From contig NZ_CAJGZQ010000016.1 of NCBI RefSeq assembly GCF_904846185.1, positions 1 to 64,000 of the forward strand: 64,000 nucleotides of DNA. Direction: 5' to 3'. This DNA comes from Psychrobacter immobilis (GTDB lineage Bacteria; Pseudomonadota; Gammaproteobacteria; Pseudomonadales; Moraxellaceae). The position numbers and the translations under genes are program-made. The notes below the pieces were generated by a model, which saw only the letters and a program-made list of their open reading frames with translations, was not told the origin of the DNA and did no database searches. This document shows, in pieces, positions 1 to 7,507 of the stretch (position 1 is the first letter of the stretch; every line of letters begins with the position of its first letter).

Positions 1-2
1 CT

Positions 3-122
3 GATCTAAACCCTATCGAGAAAAAGTGGGCACAGGCTAAGTTTCTACGCCAAGGGTGGATGGAGAATAATTTACCAAAACTGTTTCAGGATATGGGCTG
101 TATCTCTTTTATTATAGACTGA
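3..122 (+). mobile_element. C-terminal end of an IS630-family transposase (cut by window edge)
   Basis: The frame from base 3 stops at 120-122 and encodes 39 residues. It begins DLNPIEKKWAQAKF, the block that carries the final catalytic Glu of the DDE triad in IS630/Tc1-type transposases, followed by about 25 residues of typical C-terminal tail. The rest of the gene lies before the window, so it cannot be said whether the copy is intact. The outer inverted repeat should lie shortly after 122 but cannot be fixed without the other end. Confidence 0.75.
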
Positions 123-240
123 CTATAGTTTGATTGTATTCAAGCTCAATATAGAGCTTGTAAGACTTGACTAAACCTTATCAGATTATTATTTTAATAA
201 GTAATTTTAGAAAAAATTATTTAATGTAATTGATGTAGAA

Positions 241-269
241 TTAAAAAAATGTACTTACCGTACTATAAT
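241..269 (+). promoter_or_regulatory. possible promoter of the secreted-protein gene
   Basis: A perfect TATAAT lies at 264-269, about 40 bases before the start codon. The -35 region (TTAAAA around 241-246) is poor. The surrounding 180 bases are very AT-rich and hold no ORF. Confidence 0.3.
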
Positions 270-310
270 TTCCATTTTCTGTACTGACCGCTATCAAAAA
301 AGGAGTTTTT

Positions 311-877
311 ATGAAAAAGCTTGCGGCTTGTCTTGGTTTTGCCTTGGCTTGCATCTCTACCTCTCATGCTGAAAGCATCGCTGGTTACAGCTTTGAAAAA
401 TACCCTGCTAAAATCTATAACGCTAAACAAGCGCCCTTAAAATTAGGTGACTGGCGCTCTTTTCGTACTCGTCTTAGAGAAGCTCATAAAGAGGGTCACA
501 TTAACTTCGCGGGTAACTATATCGTAACAACTTGGGGCTGTGGTACAAGCTGTGTGTCAGGGGCTATGATTGATAAACGTACTGGCAAAGTATACGATAT
601 TCCACTAGGTGAAACTGAGGATAGTGTCACCCCTTATGAAAGTGGCGCAGAATGCTTCGCAGACGGCGCAGAACTTGATGACAACGAGCGTTTGGCTTTC
701 TATCCCAATAGCCGCTTATTTATCAGTCGCAATTGTGAAGGCGAGCAAGTCAACGAAACCACAGGTAAACAACTTATCACCTATTATGTCAACATTTGGG
801 ATGAAAAGACCAAGACATTCAAACTAAAAAAGGTTCAGCAATCTAAACTCGTTAAAGTGGACTACAGTCAATTTTAA
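311..877 (+). CDS. secreted hypothetical protein, 188 aa
   Basis: AAGGAG lies just before the ATG at 311. Residues 1-20 form a classical signal peptide (MKK, hydrophobic core, cleavage after SHA). The mature protein has a conserved-looking core, NFAGNYIVTTWGCGTSC around residues 65-82, with a Cys pair and a further Cys pair downstream that could form disulfides in the periplasm. I recognise the core motif from uncharacterised periplasmic proteins of other gammaproteobacteria but know of no function. It stands alone between an IS remnant and a mobile module and is followed by a hairpin. Confidence 0.8.
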   Translation: MKKLAACLGFALACISTSHAESIAGYSFEKYPAKIYNAKQAPLKLGDWRSFRTRLREAHKEGHINFAGNYIVTTWGCGTSCVSGAMIDKRTGKVYDIPLGETEDSVTPYESGAECFADGAELDDNERLAFYPNSRLFISRNCEGEQVNETTGKQLITYYVNIWDEKTKTFKLKKVQQSKLVKVDYSQF

Positions 878-908
878 ACTAACTTTTTTCCTGTATTTAC
901 CTTTTAAA

Positions 909-933
909 GCCAAGTTTTTAGCCTAAACTTGGC
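909..933 (+). terminator. hairpin after the secreted-protein gene
   Basis: GCCAAGTTT (909-917) and AAACTTGGC (925-933) form a perfect 9-bp stem with a 7-base loop, 31 bases after the stop codon. A T-run (951-956) is separated from the stem, so termination strength is uncertain. Confidence 0.55.
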
Positions 934-1107
934 CCATACTACTCCCTACCTTTTTTAGAGGCCTTAGCTTGGGCTATCTTGACGGAAAAAATCAACCACC
1001 TCAACATTGTAGTAGCACACTAAATTTAAGCTGTATTTAAGAGAAGATCTGCTGCCCACAAAAAAGCCAGGCAACTCAAGCTGCATGGCTCTAAAATCTT
1101 GAAAGAC

Positions 1108-1428
1108 TTATCTATGATTAGGTTCGCGCCACACAGCATGCTCACATACCTCACAGCACCAACGCTCTTTTGAGCGCATATATGGAATGTCTGCTGGTAT
1201 CTGTAAAGGGCACACATAACCACAGTATTCGCATCGCACATCATCTAAATAAGCAAAACACTCACCGATTGTTTCGAATAGTACTTGAGGGCTTATCTCA
1301 TACTTCTCACAGACGGCTTCTACATGCACTATATAATCACTTTCGTTATCATATGTCCAGTAATCCTCACAGATTCTTAGATCTCGTGCATTCTGCGTCA
1401 TATGCGGCTGAAGCTTTACAGTCATCAT
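1108..1428 (-). CDS. small putative zinc-binding protein, 106 aa
   Basis: The start at 1428 (ATGATG, either codon possible) is chosen because GAGGAG lies just upstream; the frame is open further but has no such site. The C-terminal half carries CEYCGYVC and CCEVCEH, four paired cysteines in the pattern of a zinc ribbon. The N-terminal part is acidic and rich in Tyr and Trp. It is the last gene of the integrase unit, 7 bases after the preceding gene. Function unknown; small zinc-ribbon proteins downstream of integrases are often accessory or regulatory. Confidence 0.65.
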   Translation of the reverse strand: MMTVKLQPHMTQNARDLRICEDYWTYDNESDYIVHVEAVCEKYEISPQVLFETIGECFAYLDDVRCEYCGYVCPLQIPADIPYMRSKERWCCEVCEHAVWREPNHR

Positions 1429-1435
1429 GTTCTCC

Positions 1436-1729
1436 TCAGTAGCCGACATAGTCAGAGTGCGGTAATAGCTCATAAAGCTCGCTTTGAAGCTTACTGCACA
1501 TATCTTCTACAAAGTAACCATCCTGAGCATCTAAGCGCTTCTGCACCCATACACGCATTGCCATATCGTTATCAAAGCAGCGCTTCACTCCCAAGAAGCG
1601 AGCGAGGTTATGACCCGATGAAACATACAACTCACGCATCAATGCATTAGCAATCTCATTCGCATCCTCACTGATTGCACCATCAGGCTTAAACTCAGCA
1701 AACAGCTCTCCATAATTGATGATTTTCAT
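1436..1729 (-). CDS. hypothetical protein, 97 aa, coupled to integrase
   Basis: The ATG overlaps the integrase stop codon as ATGA, and AAGGAG lies within the end of the integrase gene, so the two are translationally coupled. The protein is acidic, predicted mainly helical, and has no motif I recognise. Its position between integrase and the small zinc-ribbon gene suggests a role in the element rather than in the host. Confidence 0.65.
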   Translation of the reverse strand: MKIINYGELFAEFKPDGAISEDANEIANALMRELYVSSGHNLARFLGVKRCFDNDMAMRVWVQKRLDAQDGYFVEDMCSKLQSELYELLPHSDYVGY

Positions 1730-2973
1730 TGTGACGTCTCCTTGTCAGCTTGTATGTTCGTGATTAGCCCTTCTTTAGTCTCAGAGCTATTTGATGTGCT
1801 GGTTAGCTTCTCCTTGCTCGCCAGTAGCAAATTATCCATCGCTGAGCCATCCTGTCGAGTGATATCAGGAACATAGCGGCTATACACCCGAAACAGCATC
1901 TCCGTACTGCTGTGACCCATCTGCCGTGCTATCCACTCAGGATTTTCACCAGCAGCCAGCCAAAGCGTCGCTGCGGTATGCCGAGTCTGATAAGCACGCC
2001 TGTGTTTGAGACCGAGCAGTGCAAGCGTAGGCTTCCACACCCGCCGATTTACATTGCGGTACTCCATGGGATTACCTTGTGAGTTGCAAAACACAAACTC
2101 TGACTTACCATAGGTGCGCGCCTTCTGCTCTAGTAAGGCGTCATAGACTAACTGTGACATCGCAATATCACGCTGTGAGCCTAATGTCTTCGTCGGACCC
2201 ATCTCACCATTGACTAACGCTCCTCTGATACTGATCTCACGACGAGCAAAGTTAATACATTCCCACTTAAGCCCATCAATTTCACTGGTACGCATTCCTG
2301 TGAAAAAGCGAATGGTGTAGTAGGGCTTATAGTCAGCGCGTACGTGCTTTAAAAACAGCCATACCTCAGCTAGGGTAAAAGGATTTACATCAGGACGAGC
2401 CTGCTTGAGATTCTTAATATTTTTATAAGGCATCTCAAACTCATGGCGATCTGACGCTTCTTCTAGTATCATACGAAGAAGTATCATGATCTGATTGATT
2501 CGTGCTACTGACAGACTTGACTGACCATCTTTACCGTAACGAACTTTGGCGAGAGAGCTACGGAAGGTCAGCAAGTCTGGTTTTTTTATAGCATGTACCG
2601 CTTTACCCCCAAACTCAGGTAACAAGTACTTATTCAAAATAATCTGTGTCTTTTGCCGATAGCTCGGCCGCCATTCAATCTTCCTCTCCTCATAAAAAAT
2701 CTCTGAAAACTGCCTAAAGGTGGGATTACGACTGATACAAGCTTCCGCTCTATCAGCCAGTGCGATCATCTCCTGTGCCCGTTCACTTTTTGGAAAGTAG
2801 GCGCCATAGTCAAAGATGCCTAAAGTTATTTCTGCTTCCATTTTCTTCATTACTTGTGCTAATTTTTTACGATTAGCTGGGTTGTCTTCTAAACTCGTCT
2901 TTTCTCGACAGCGCTTACCTAAGTAGCGGAAGTCAACGACCAGTTTGCCAAACCGTCCTCTCATAGTAGCCAT
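1726..2973 (-). CDS. tyrosine recombinase / integrase, 415 aa
   Basis: Site-specific recombinase for integration and excision. Start at 2973 (MATMRGRF) is set by AAGGAG seven bases upstream; the frame extends 12 codons further without such a site. The N-terminal 60 residues resemble the arm-binding domain of the DUF3596 type, followed by a core-binding domain (about 85-180). Catalytic residues are visible: Arg228 in FFTGMR, Lys near 262 in TKTLGSQRD, Arg331 in YQTRHT, His354 in MGHSS and Tyr364 in RVYSRY. The usual first His of HxxR is Tyr here, a common variation. Length is normal, so the enzyme looks intact. It is not closely related to the integrase at 4219-5547. Confidence 0.92.
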   Translation of the reverse strand: MATMRGRFGKLVVDFRYLGKRCREKTSLEDNPANRKKLAQVMKKMEAEITLGIFDYGAYFPKSERAQEMIALADRAEACISRNPTFRQFSEIFYEERKIEWRPSYRQKTQIILNKYLLPEFGGKAVHAIKKPDLLTFRSSLAKVRYGKDGQSSLSVARINQIMILLRMILEEASDRHEFEMPYKNIKNLKQARPDVNPFTLAEVWLFLKHVRADYKPYYTIRFFTGMRTSEIDGLKWECINFARREISIRGALVNGEMGPTKTLGSQRDIAMSQLVYDALLEQKARTYGKSEFVFCNSQGNPMEYRNVNRRVWKPTLALLGLKHRRAYQTRHTAATLWLAAGENPEWIARQMGHSSTEMLFRVYSRYVPDITRQDGSAMDNLLLASKEKLTSTSNSSETKEGLITNIQADKETSQ

Positions 2974-2989
2974 AGTAAATCTCCTTCTA

Positions 2990-3205
2990 CTATTGAAGTG
3001 CCATTCCATTGATAGCGCTCATGACCGGCTTACACATATCCTCTTCGATACGCTCCCATACATACAGAATCTTACGACCACCAAAAGGGCGTATATAGTG
3101 AATGTTCTCGATCAAGACAGTGTCCTTGAGTTGGTTACGGATAGTACGCGCATCGTATTTGATACGTTCGGCTAGTTCTTGAGTGGTGAGATAGGTCTGT
3201 GACAT
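2990..3205 (-). CDS. HTH DNA-binding protein, excisionase/AlpA-like, 71 aa
   Basis: A short protein starting MSQTYLTTQELAERIKYDAR, with a helix-turn-helix at residues 6-28 (TTQELAERIKYDARTIRNQL) and the N-I-H-Y-I-R-P-F-G-G-R-K beta-hairpin typical of MerR-like excisionase and AlpA proteins. GGAG precedes the ATG. It sits 16 bases upstream of the integrase in the same direction, the usual place of a recombination directionality factor. Role inferred from fold and context. Confidence 0.75.
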   Translation of the reverse strand: MSQTYLTTQELAERIKYDARTIRNQLKDTVLIENIHYIRPFGGRKILYVWERIEEDMCKPVMSAINGMALQ

Positions 3206-3253
3206 AATAGTTCTCCAGTCAGTATTAAATAGTTTTCAATAAACACTTTGTTA

Positions 3254-3301
3254 TTGCCAACGAGTACTATATTATCAGAAAAGTAGTCATTGGCAAGTAC
3301 T
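3254..3301. promoter_or_regulatory. candidate operator between excisionase-like gene and XRE repressor
   Basis: The divergent intergenic space holds the inverted pair TTGCCAA (3254-3260) and TTGGCAA (3290-3296), each associated with an AGTACT hexamer (3263-3268 and 3296-3301). Such paired palindromic half sites between divergent lysogeny genes are typical of repressor operators. Binding by the XRE protein at 3328 is an inference. Confidence 0.5.
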
Positions 3302-3327
3302 TTTTACTTACCAATAAGGAATTTATT

Positions 3328-3564
3328 GTGATTTCATGTAACTTACCGGTTCTTTTAGCAGAAAGAAGGTTGCGTGTAGCAGATTTAGTGAGAATGACAG
3401 ATATCAGTAAATCGACGCTGCATAGAATCTATAATGATGATACGACTAGAATTGAGTTCGATACTTTGAGTAAGCTATGTAATGTATTAGAAGTAACGCC
3501 AGGGGATATTTTGAAGTATGTTCCAGATGAACTTGGTGAGGACGACTCTTCAGGAAAAGAGTGA
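3328..3564 (+). CDS. XRE/Cro-type transcriptional regulator, 78 aa
   Basis: GTG start at 3328 with AAGGA upstream. The whole protein is a Cro/C1-type HTH domain: LLAERRLRVADLVRMTDISK, then STLHRIYNDDTTRIEFDTLSK, then LCNVLEVTPGDIL, matching the HTH_26 subgroup. The last 14 residues are acidic. It is transcribed away from the excisionase-integrase unit and probably represses it and itself through the sites between them. Confidence 0.85.
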   Translation: MISCNLPVLLAERRLRVADLVRMTDISKSTLHRIYNDDTTRIEFDTLSKLCNVLEVTPGDILKYVPDELGEDDSSGKE

Positions 3565-3876
3565 ATTAACTATCGCGATAACCATTGATAAGGAATTTCT
3601 AGCCAAAAACTGATTAGGGCTAAAGCATATTTACAAGGCTTAATAATTTCTATTGTTAGGTTGGAGTCATCAATTTTTAAATGACGGTTAGCTTTAAATA
3701 GTGTGGATCTTAAATACATTTCCAATAAATGATGCATTTAAAAAACACGTTTTTTGCTGAATTGAGGTTGGGTTCAAAATCATCATAGTGCCAAATTTAT
3801 TAGGTTAGGTGTCAGGATGGTTTTTAGCGAAAAATAGCTAGGTTGTGGTCAGTTATGTAGGTGAGGTTTTAGGGCA

Positions 3877-3909
3877 GGGCACAGTTTGGGCACCAAATGG
3901 GCACCGCAC
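3877..3909 (+). repeat. three 11-bp GGGCAC iterons
   Basis: GGGCACAGTTT, GGGCACCAAAT and GGGCACCGCAC follow each other without gap at an exact 11-base period. This resembles integrase arm-type sites by design and by place (junction of two integrase modules), but differs from the TGGCTACCA set at 4171. They may belong to the 1726-2973 integrase or to a lost element. Confidence 0.55.
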
Positions 3910-3996
3910 CGAAAACGAGCTTTTTGACTGAGTAGATAAACTTAACTATATTAAAAAAGATATTTCGAGAATTTCTCTACAAACCCCGAAAATTGG

Positions 3997-4020
3997 ACAA
4001 AAAAAAGCCTCACTGTTAAG
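3997..4020 (+). repeat. attL: left copy of 24-bp direct repeat
   Basis: Twenty-four bases (AC, eight A, GCCTCACTGTTAAG) are identical to 12769-12792. The right copy is part of the tRNA-Gly terminator, which makes these the likely att core sites of the element. Confidence 0.75.
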
Positions 4021-4030
4021 AGGCTTTTTT
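4001..4030. terminator. hairpin rebuilt at the left element end
   Basis: AAAAAAGCCTC (4001-4011) pairs with GAGGCTTTTTT (4020-4030) across an 8-base loop, giving an intrinsic terminator with A and U tracts on both strands. It overlaps attL. The right arm of the stem differs from that at attR, yet the hairpin is kept. Confidence 0.8.
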
Positions 4031-4170
4031 CAATTTACATTGAACAACTTCATAACTTAAGGAATAACAAAATAACCCTTTAAAGCCTTTATTCTATTGA
4101 TATTCAGCATTTATAGATATATCATGTACTACAACGTACAACATTATTCTATAATATAAAACATTCTAAA

Positions 4171-4203
4171 TGGCTACCAAAGTGGCTACCAGAATGGCTA
4201 TCA
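4171..4203 (+). repeat. left integrase arm-type sites, three 12-bp iterons
   Basis: TGGCTACCA at 4171-4179 and 4183-4191 and TGGCTATCA at 4195-4203 are spaced exactly 12 bases apart, directly upstream of the integrase start. Two copies with the same 12-base spacing lie inside the opposite end (12701-12721). They also read as a 14-codon ORF (4170-4214) ending four bases before the integrase ATG. Confidence 0.7.
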
Positions 4204-4218
4204 AAAAGGGTTAAGGTA

Positions 4219-5547
4219 ATGGCAAAGCAAGAGATAAAACTAGACTCACAAATACCAAAGGCCATAAGAGAAGCTACTCAAGCTGGCAAGACAACTATTT
4301 ATCCTATTGCTGGCTATAAGGGCTTAGAGCTAAGAGTTAGACCGCATAAAGATAGCCCAGACGCTACAGCCGACTTTAGACATCGCTATACCCACCCAAT
4401 TACTGGCAAACGCCCTTATATGACGCTAGGACAATACCCAGCGTTAAGCCTTGCTGATGCCCGTCAATATCACAGCGACAATATGCAACTACTAGCCAAA
4501 GATATAGACCCTTTAGAGAACAAAGAAACACAGAAACGGCAAGAAATAACCGATCGTCAAAACATACTTAATCATTTCATTAATGAGTGGCAAGCATTAC
4601 AGGATAGTAAGAACCTGAGCGCAAAAACAATATATAACAATCAGCTGCTAATTAAGCCCATCAAACAAAAACTAGGGCATATGAAAGTAACAGATATAAC
4701 GCCAAGTATTGTTATAAGGTTTATTCAAGATATACAAAAAACGCATCTCAACAAAGGGTTAAGGGCTAAGATCATACTTAAAAGCATTTTACAAATAGCT
4801 AAGGCTCATATGATTATTGAGTACAACCCAGCAAGCGACCTACAAGGAACGCTTAAAAGCCCCAAAACACAACACCGCCCATCATTAACAGACCCTAAAG
4901 AGTTTGCCGAACTGCTAAGAGATATTGACCAGCTAGACGATGCAAGCCAGCTTTATAATAAAAGAATATTACAATTATTATCGCTTACGTTTGTTCGCAT
5001 TGGTGATGCTTGCACTATGAAATGGAGTGATATTAATTGGCTTAAAAAACAATGGGAGTTTAAACCGCAAAAGTCTGGCAATAGAGGGGATATGGTGGCC
5101 AGTATCGTTATACCACTAGCACCGCAAGCCATTGCTATATTAGAGCAGATGAAGCCGCTTACAGGTGATAGCGAGTATGTATTTCATAACCCTAGACGCA
5201 AAAAAGAGCCTTATCACCATACGCAAGAAGTGAATAAAGTATTAAACAGTGAGTTAATGAATAACGGACTAGGCTATAAAGATATTCACAGCCCACACGG
5301 TTTTAGAAGTAGCGCAAAAACTATGCTAATGGAGCGGCTAGGTTATGACGAACTGATAACCGAACTGGCACTAGGCCACCGCATGCTTAACGCTTATGGC
5401 ACTGCTTATAGCCGTATGGATTTACTACATCAAAAAGCTAATATGATGACAGCATGGGCGAACTACCTAGACGATATTAAAGCAGGTAAGTTTGACAATG
5501 TTATTCATGCTGATTTTAAGAAAGCAGCCAAACAGAACCACGGCTAA
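4219..5547 (+). CDS. P4-type tyrosine integrase, 442 aa
   Basis: Catalyses integration at the tRNA-Gly locus. The N-terminal 100 residues are the DUF4102-type arm-binding domain (YKGLELRVRP; GKRPYMTLGQYPALSLADAR), followed by a core-binding domain and the catalytic domain with Arg260 (LTFVRIGDA), His360-x2-Arg363 (HGFR), His387 (ALGH) and Tyr397. Length is usual for the P4 family. The ATG follows AAGG that overlaps the stop of the mini-ORF formed by the arm repeats, so integrase translation may be coupled to it, and integrase binding to the arms could repress its own promoter. It lies next to attL and points inward, as in most islands at tRNA genes. Confidence 0.95.
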   Translation: MAKQEIKLDSQIPKAIREATQAGKTTIYPIAGYKGLELRVRPHKDSPDATADFRHRYTHPITGKRPYMTLGQYPALSLADARQYHSDNMQLLAKDIDPLENKETQKRQEITDRQNILNHFINEWQALQDSKNLSAKTIYNNQLLIKPIKQKLGHMKVTDITPSIVIRFIQDIQKTHLNKGLRAKIILKSILQIAKAHMIIEYNPASDLQGTLKSPKTQHRPSLTDPKEFAELLRDIDQLDDASQLYNKRILQLLSLTFVRIGDACTMKWSDINWLKKQWEFKPQKSGNRGDMVASIVIPLAPQAIAILEQMKPLTGDSEYVFHNPRRKKEPYHHTQEVNKVLNSELMNNGLGYKDIHSPHGFRSSAKTMLMERLGYDELITELALGHRMLNAYGTAYSRMDLLHQKANMMTAWANYLDDIKAGKFDNVIHADFKKAAKQNHG

Positions 5548-5584
5548 AACCTAACCAACAAAACCCACCAATGGAGAAGCAACA

Positions 5585-5860
5585 ATGATGACACTAGACA
5601 CCAAACCAACACGCCAGCAATTAGATGACCGCGCATTTTGGGATAATCTACCGCCTGATGGTGCAGAATATGACGGCTTGAAATACGCACCTATTTACTC
5701 AGTATTAATTAATGGGGAGCTTGTCAAATATAAAACTGACCACGGGAAAAAGCTTAATAATTCATTTTTCTATGATGTTGCTATAAAAGAAGTAGAGCGA
5801 CTATCAAATGATCGTGAAAATGTTGATCTAAAGATAACAGGCTATTGGCAACAGTTATGA
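5585..5860 (+). CDS. hypothetical protein, 91 aa
   Basis: GGAG precedes an ATGATG start. The protein has an acidic, Trp-containing N-terminus (RAFWDNLPPDGAEYDGLKYAPIYSVLING) and no recognised motif. It lies 37 bases after the integrase and before the structured leader at 5896. Codon use and position suggest a real element gene; function unknown. Confidence 0.6.
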   Translation: MMTLDTKPTRQQLDDRAFWDNLPPDGAEYDGLKYAPIYSVLINGELVKYKTDHGKKLNNSFFYDVAIKEVERLSNDRENVDLKITGYWQQL

Positions 5861-5895
5861 CCATATTTAGCGACTAAACACCGCTACAATGACCA

Positions 5896-5962
5896 TGCAA
5901 GGCTAGGACTAATTACCCGAACGGCTGCAATTTACACACCTTAAAGCAGCCAGCGCCTTGCA
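5896..5962 (+). ncRNA. candidate C4/CI-like antisense RNA
   Basis: TGCAAGGC (5896-5903) and GCCTTGCA (5955-5962) make a perfect 8-bp closing stem. Within it GGCTGC (5923-5928) and GCAGCC (5946-5951) close a hairpin whose loop holds TTTACACACCTTAA (5931-5944). That loop is perfectly complementary over 14 bases to 5973-5986, just downstream and overlapping the ribosome-binding region of the next gene. This architecture, with a compact RNA encoded on the same strand whose loop pairs with the leader of the downstream operon, is that of phage P4 CI RNA and P1/P7 C4 RNA. Identity as a C4 family member is my inference from structure and context, not from a covariance search. Confidence 0.65.
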
Positions 5963-5972
5963 CCTATTTTTA

Positions 5973-5992
5973 TTAAGGTGTGTAAAGGTGTG
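5973..5992 (+). promoter_or_regulatory. target of the C4-like RNA over the ribosome-binding site
   Basis: TTAAGGTGTGTAAA (5973-5986) is the perfect complement of the RNA loop at 5931-5944. A second copy of AAGGTGTG (5985-5992) can pair with the same loop over 8 bases and contains the likely Shine-Dalgarno of the gene starting at 5998. Pairing would hide the ribosome-binding site and could favour early termination. Confidence 0.65.
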
Positions 5993-5997
5993 ATGAT

Positions 5998-6933
5998 ATG
6001 GGATTAATGGACAAACCAAAACAGGATTTTGAGCAAGATTATATTTCAATAAAAAACTTTATTTTATATCTAGCATTCACACAGAAAGAACCCGTGGAAA
6101 CCGTTGTTTCATGGTTACTCTATAATGGCTTTGATCAAGATATTACTTCTTATAATGTAGATAAACATTATAGAACTTACGAATGTAAGAAAAAGAAAGG
6201 CAAAGATAAGAACATCGTGGATTTTTTTAGTCAAATTAGTATTGATACCTATCATGCCTACCATGAGTTTGAAAACGATATAGACCATGAGTCTTATTCA
6301 CATTCTTATAAGTTAGTAGACGATTATTTTTTTCTAGCATTCGAAGACTTAGATAAGTTGGATTATTTAAAAGATTTTGATATAGACATAAGAGAGGCTA
6401 CAAAATATAGCTACACTATATATAACTGTGATAATGTCACTGTTAAGACCAAACTTAAACACCCACTTGTAAGAACGGGCTTAACATGGATAAATTTTAG
6501 CTTAGAAGAGAGAAATAGCAAACAGGCTAGCAATACTGCAAAGGGTCATGATGATAATGCCCTCGCAATAAGTTTAGATTACATTACTAGGCAAATAGAA
6601 TGGGCGGCTAGTGGTGAATCTAACCCTAGCGAAGATCACGAAAAAGATGAACAGCTTATCAGTGAAAATCAAATTACAAATAGTCGCAATCAAGATAGTA
6701 AATTGATAGCAGTATTAGCTTTATTGCTTGCTAGAAAATCTAGCGCTTATACTATTGGTGACAACAAACCAAATGCCACGCAAATCAGCAATGCCATTTA
6801 TCAGTTTGCAATTGACGACCTACAGATAGCTGATGAAGATACAAATGGGCTAAAAGCGAACATAGCTAAAATTAGTAAGTCTATTCAAGAACATACGGAC
6901 ATTCTTTACAAGCAACCACTGAAAAAACCTTAA
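5998..6933 (+). CDS. hypothetical protein behind the antisense leader, 311 aa
   Basis: ATG at 5998 follows AAAGGTG by about nine bases. The N-terminal 200 residues are rich in Asp, Tyr and Lys with no known domain; a charged linker (about 205-230) leads to a C-terminal helical region (SKLIAVLALLLARKSSAYTI, then PNATQISNAIYQFA) of a type I associate with phage and plasmid proteins of Moraxellaceae. It is the first gene after the C4-like RNA, the position of icd/ant in P1 or of the early operon in P4, so it may act in element control. No function is assigned. Confidence 0.7.
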   Translation: MGLMDKPKQDFEQDYISIKNFILYLAFTQKEPVETVVSWLLYNGFDQDITSYNVDKHYRTYECKKKKGKDKNIVDFFSQISIDTYHAYHEFENDIDHESYSHSYKLVDDYFFLAFEDLDKLDYLKDFDIDIREATKYSYTIYNCDNVTVKTKLKHPLVRTGLTWINFSLEERNSKQASNTAKGHDDNALAISLDYITRQIEWAASGESNPSEDHEKDEQLISENQITNSRNQDSKLIAVLALLLARKSSAYTIGDNKPNATQISNAIYQFAIDDLQIADEDTNGLKANIAKISKSIQEHTDILYKQPLKKP

Positions 6934-7028
6934 CTTTAACTTTAATTAATTAACTTTAATTTTTAACAACACCCCACATCGCACAATAAGCCTTAACAAC
7001 TTTCATTAACTGAATAGGAGTTAAGGCA

Positions 7029-7268
7029 ATGCCTAACACTACCCACGCAGCACCCACCAATAAGCTAAACCTAGCTTACCTATTAGCGAACCCAAAAGAA
7101 CTTTATCAGGTTAAGCAGATAGCCGATGTATTCCAAAAACACCCTGAAACCATTAGACGCTGGATCAAAGCTGGCACGATAACAAAGCCGTTATCTATCA
7201 ATGGCGTTTACTACTTCAAAGGTAGCGACATTGTGGACTATCTAAACGCTACTAATGAGGGAGCTTAG
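7029..7268 (+). CDS. HTH protein, MerR/excisionase-like, 79 aa
   Basis: AGGAG precedes the start. Residues 25-68 form a winged HTH: ELYQVKQIADVFQKHPETIR, then RWIKAGTITKPLSING, then YYFKGSDIVDYL, as in the HTH_17 family. Two bases separate it from the next gene. It may be the excisionase or the regulator of the replication operon. The 95 bases upstream hold a TTAACTTTAATT-rich stretch. Confidence 0.8.
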   Translation: MPNTTHAAPTNKLNLAYLLANPKELYQVKQIADVFQKHPETIRRWIKAGTITKPLSINGVYYFKGSDIVDYLNATNEGA

Positions 7269-7270
7269 TC

Positions 7271-7507
7271 ATGGATAAGCTAAAACGCAGCCAAAACCAA
7301 ATCATTAAAGATCATCTTTTGACTGGTCAATCAATCACACGCTGGCAAGCTATCGAGCTTTATAAAATCGCCACGCTACCCACTCGCATTAATCAGCTAG
7401 AAAATACAGGCTTAACCATACAGCGCAAGCGAGTAGATAAAGACGGCAAGCATTGGCACGTTTATTGGGTTGATACCGATCATCTGGCTAATGAGGTGCA
7501 ATTATGA
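7271..7507 (+). CDS. HTH_39-type small protein, 78 aa
   Basis: The sequence QIIKDHLLTGQSITRWQAIE, then LYKIATLPTRINQLENTGLT, matches the small winged helix-turn-helix family found in phages and islands (HTH_39). The C-terminal strand is GKHWHVYWVDTD. Its stop codon overlaps the next ATG by four bases, so the two are coupled. Probably DNA-binding; the target is unknown. Confidence 0.75.
   Translation: MDKLKRSQNQIIKDHLLTGQSITRWQAIELYKIATLPTRINQLENTGLTIQRKRVDKDGKHWHVYWVDTDHLANEVQL

Larger units (their letters stand above)
1108..3564. mobile_element. small integrase module (ends not defined)
   Basis: A tight minus-strand unit (excisionase-like gene, integrase, two small genes with gaps of 16, -4 and 7 bases) faces away from an XRE repressor. 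This is the lysogeny arrangement of small integrative elements or a prophage remnant. I could not find a direct repeat that would define its ends; the coordinates given only span the genes. Confidence 0.5.
3565..4218. other. 654-base non-coding junction between two integrative modules
   Basis: No credible gene. It contains a TATCGCGATA palindrome (3571-3580), GGGCAC iterons (3877-3909), a hairpin terminator and direct repeat forming the left end of the next element (3997-4030), AT-rich DNA, and the TGGCTACCA arm repeats just before the second integrase. Confidence 0.7.

Noticed and set aside
1170..1650. Plus-strand ORFs of 82-90 aa across the small genes near 1108-1729
   Set aside because: They are shadows of the minus-strand integrase operon, lack ribosome sites and have no recognisable product.
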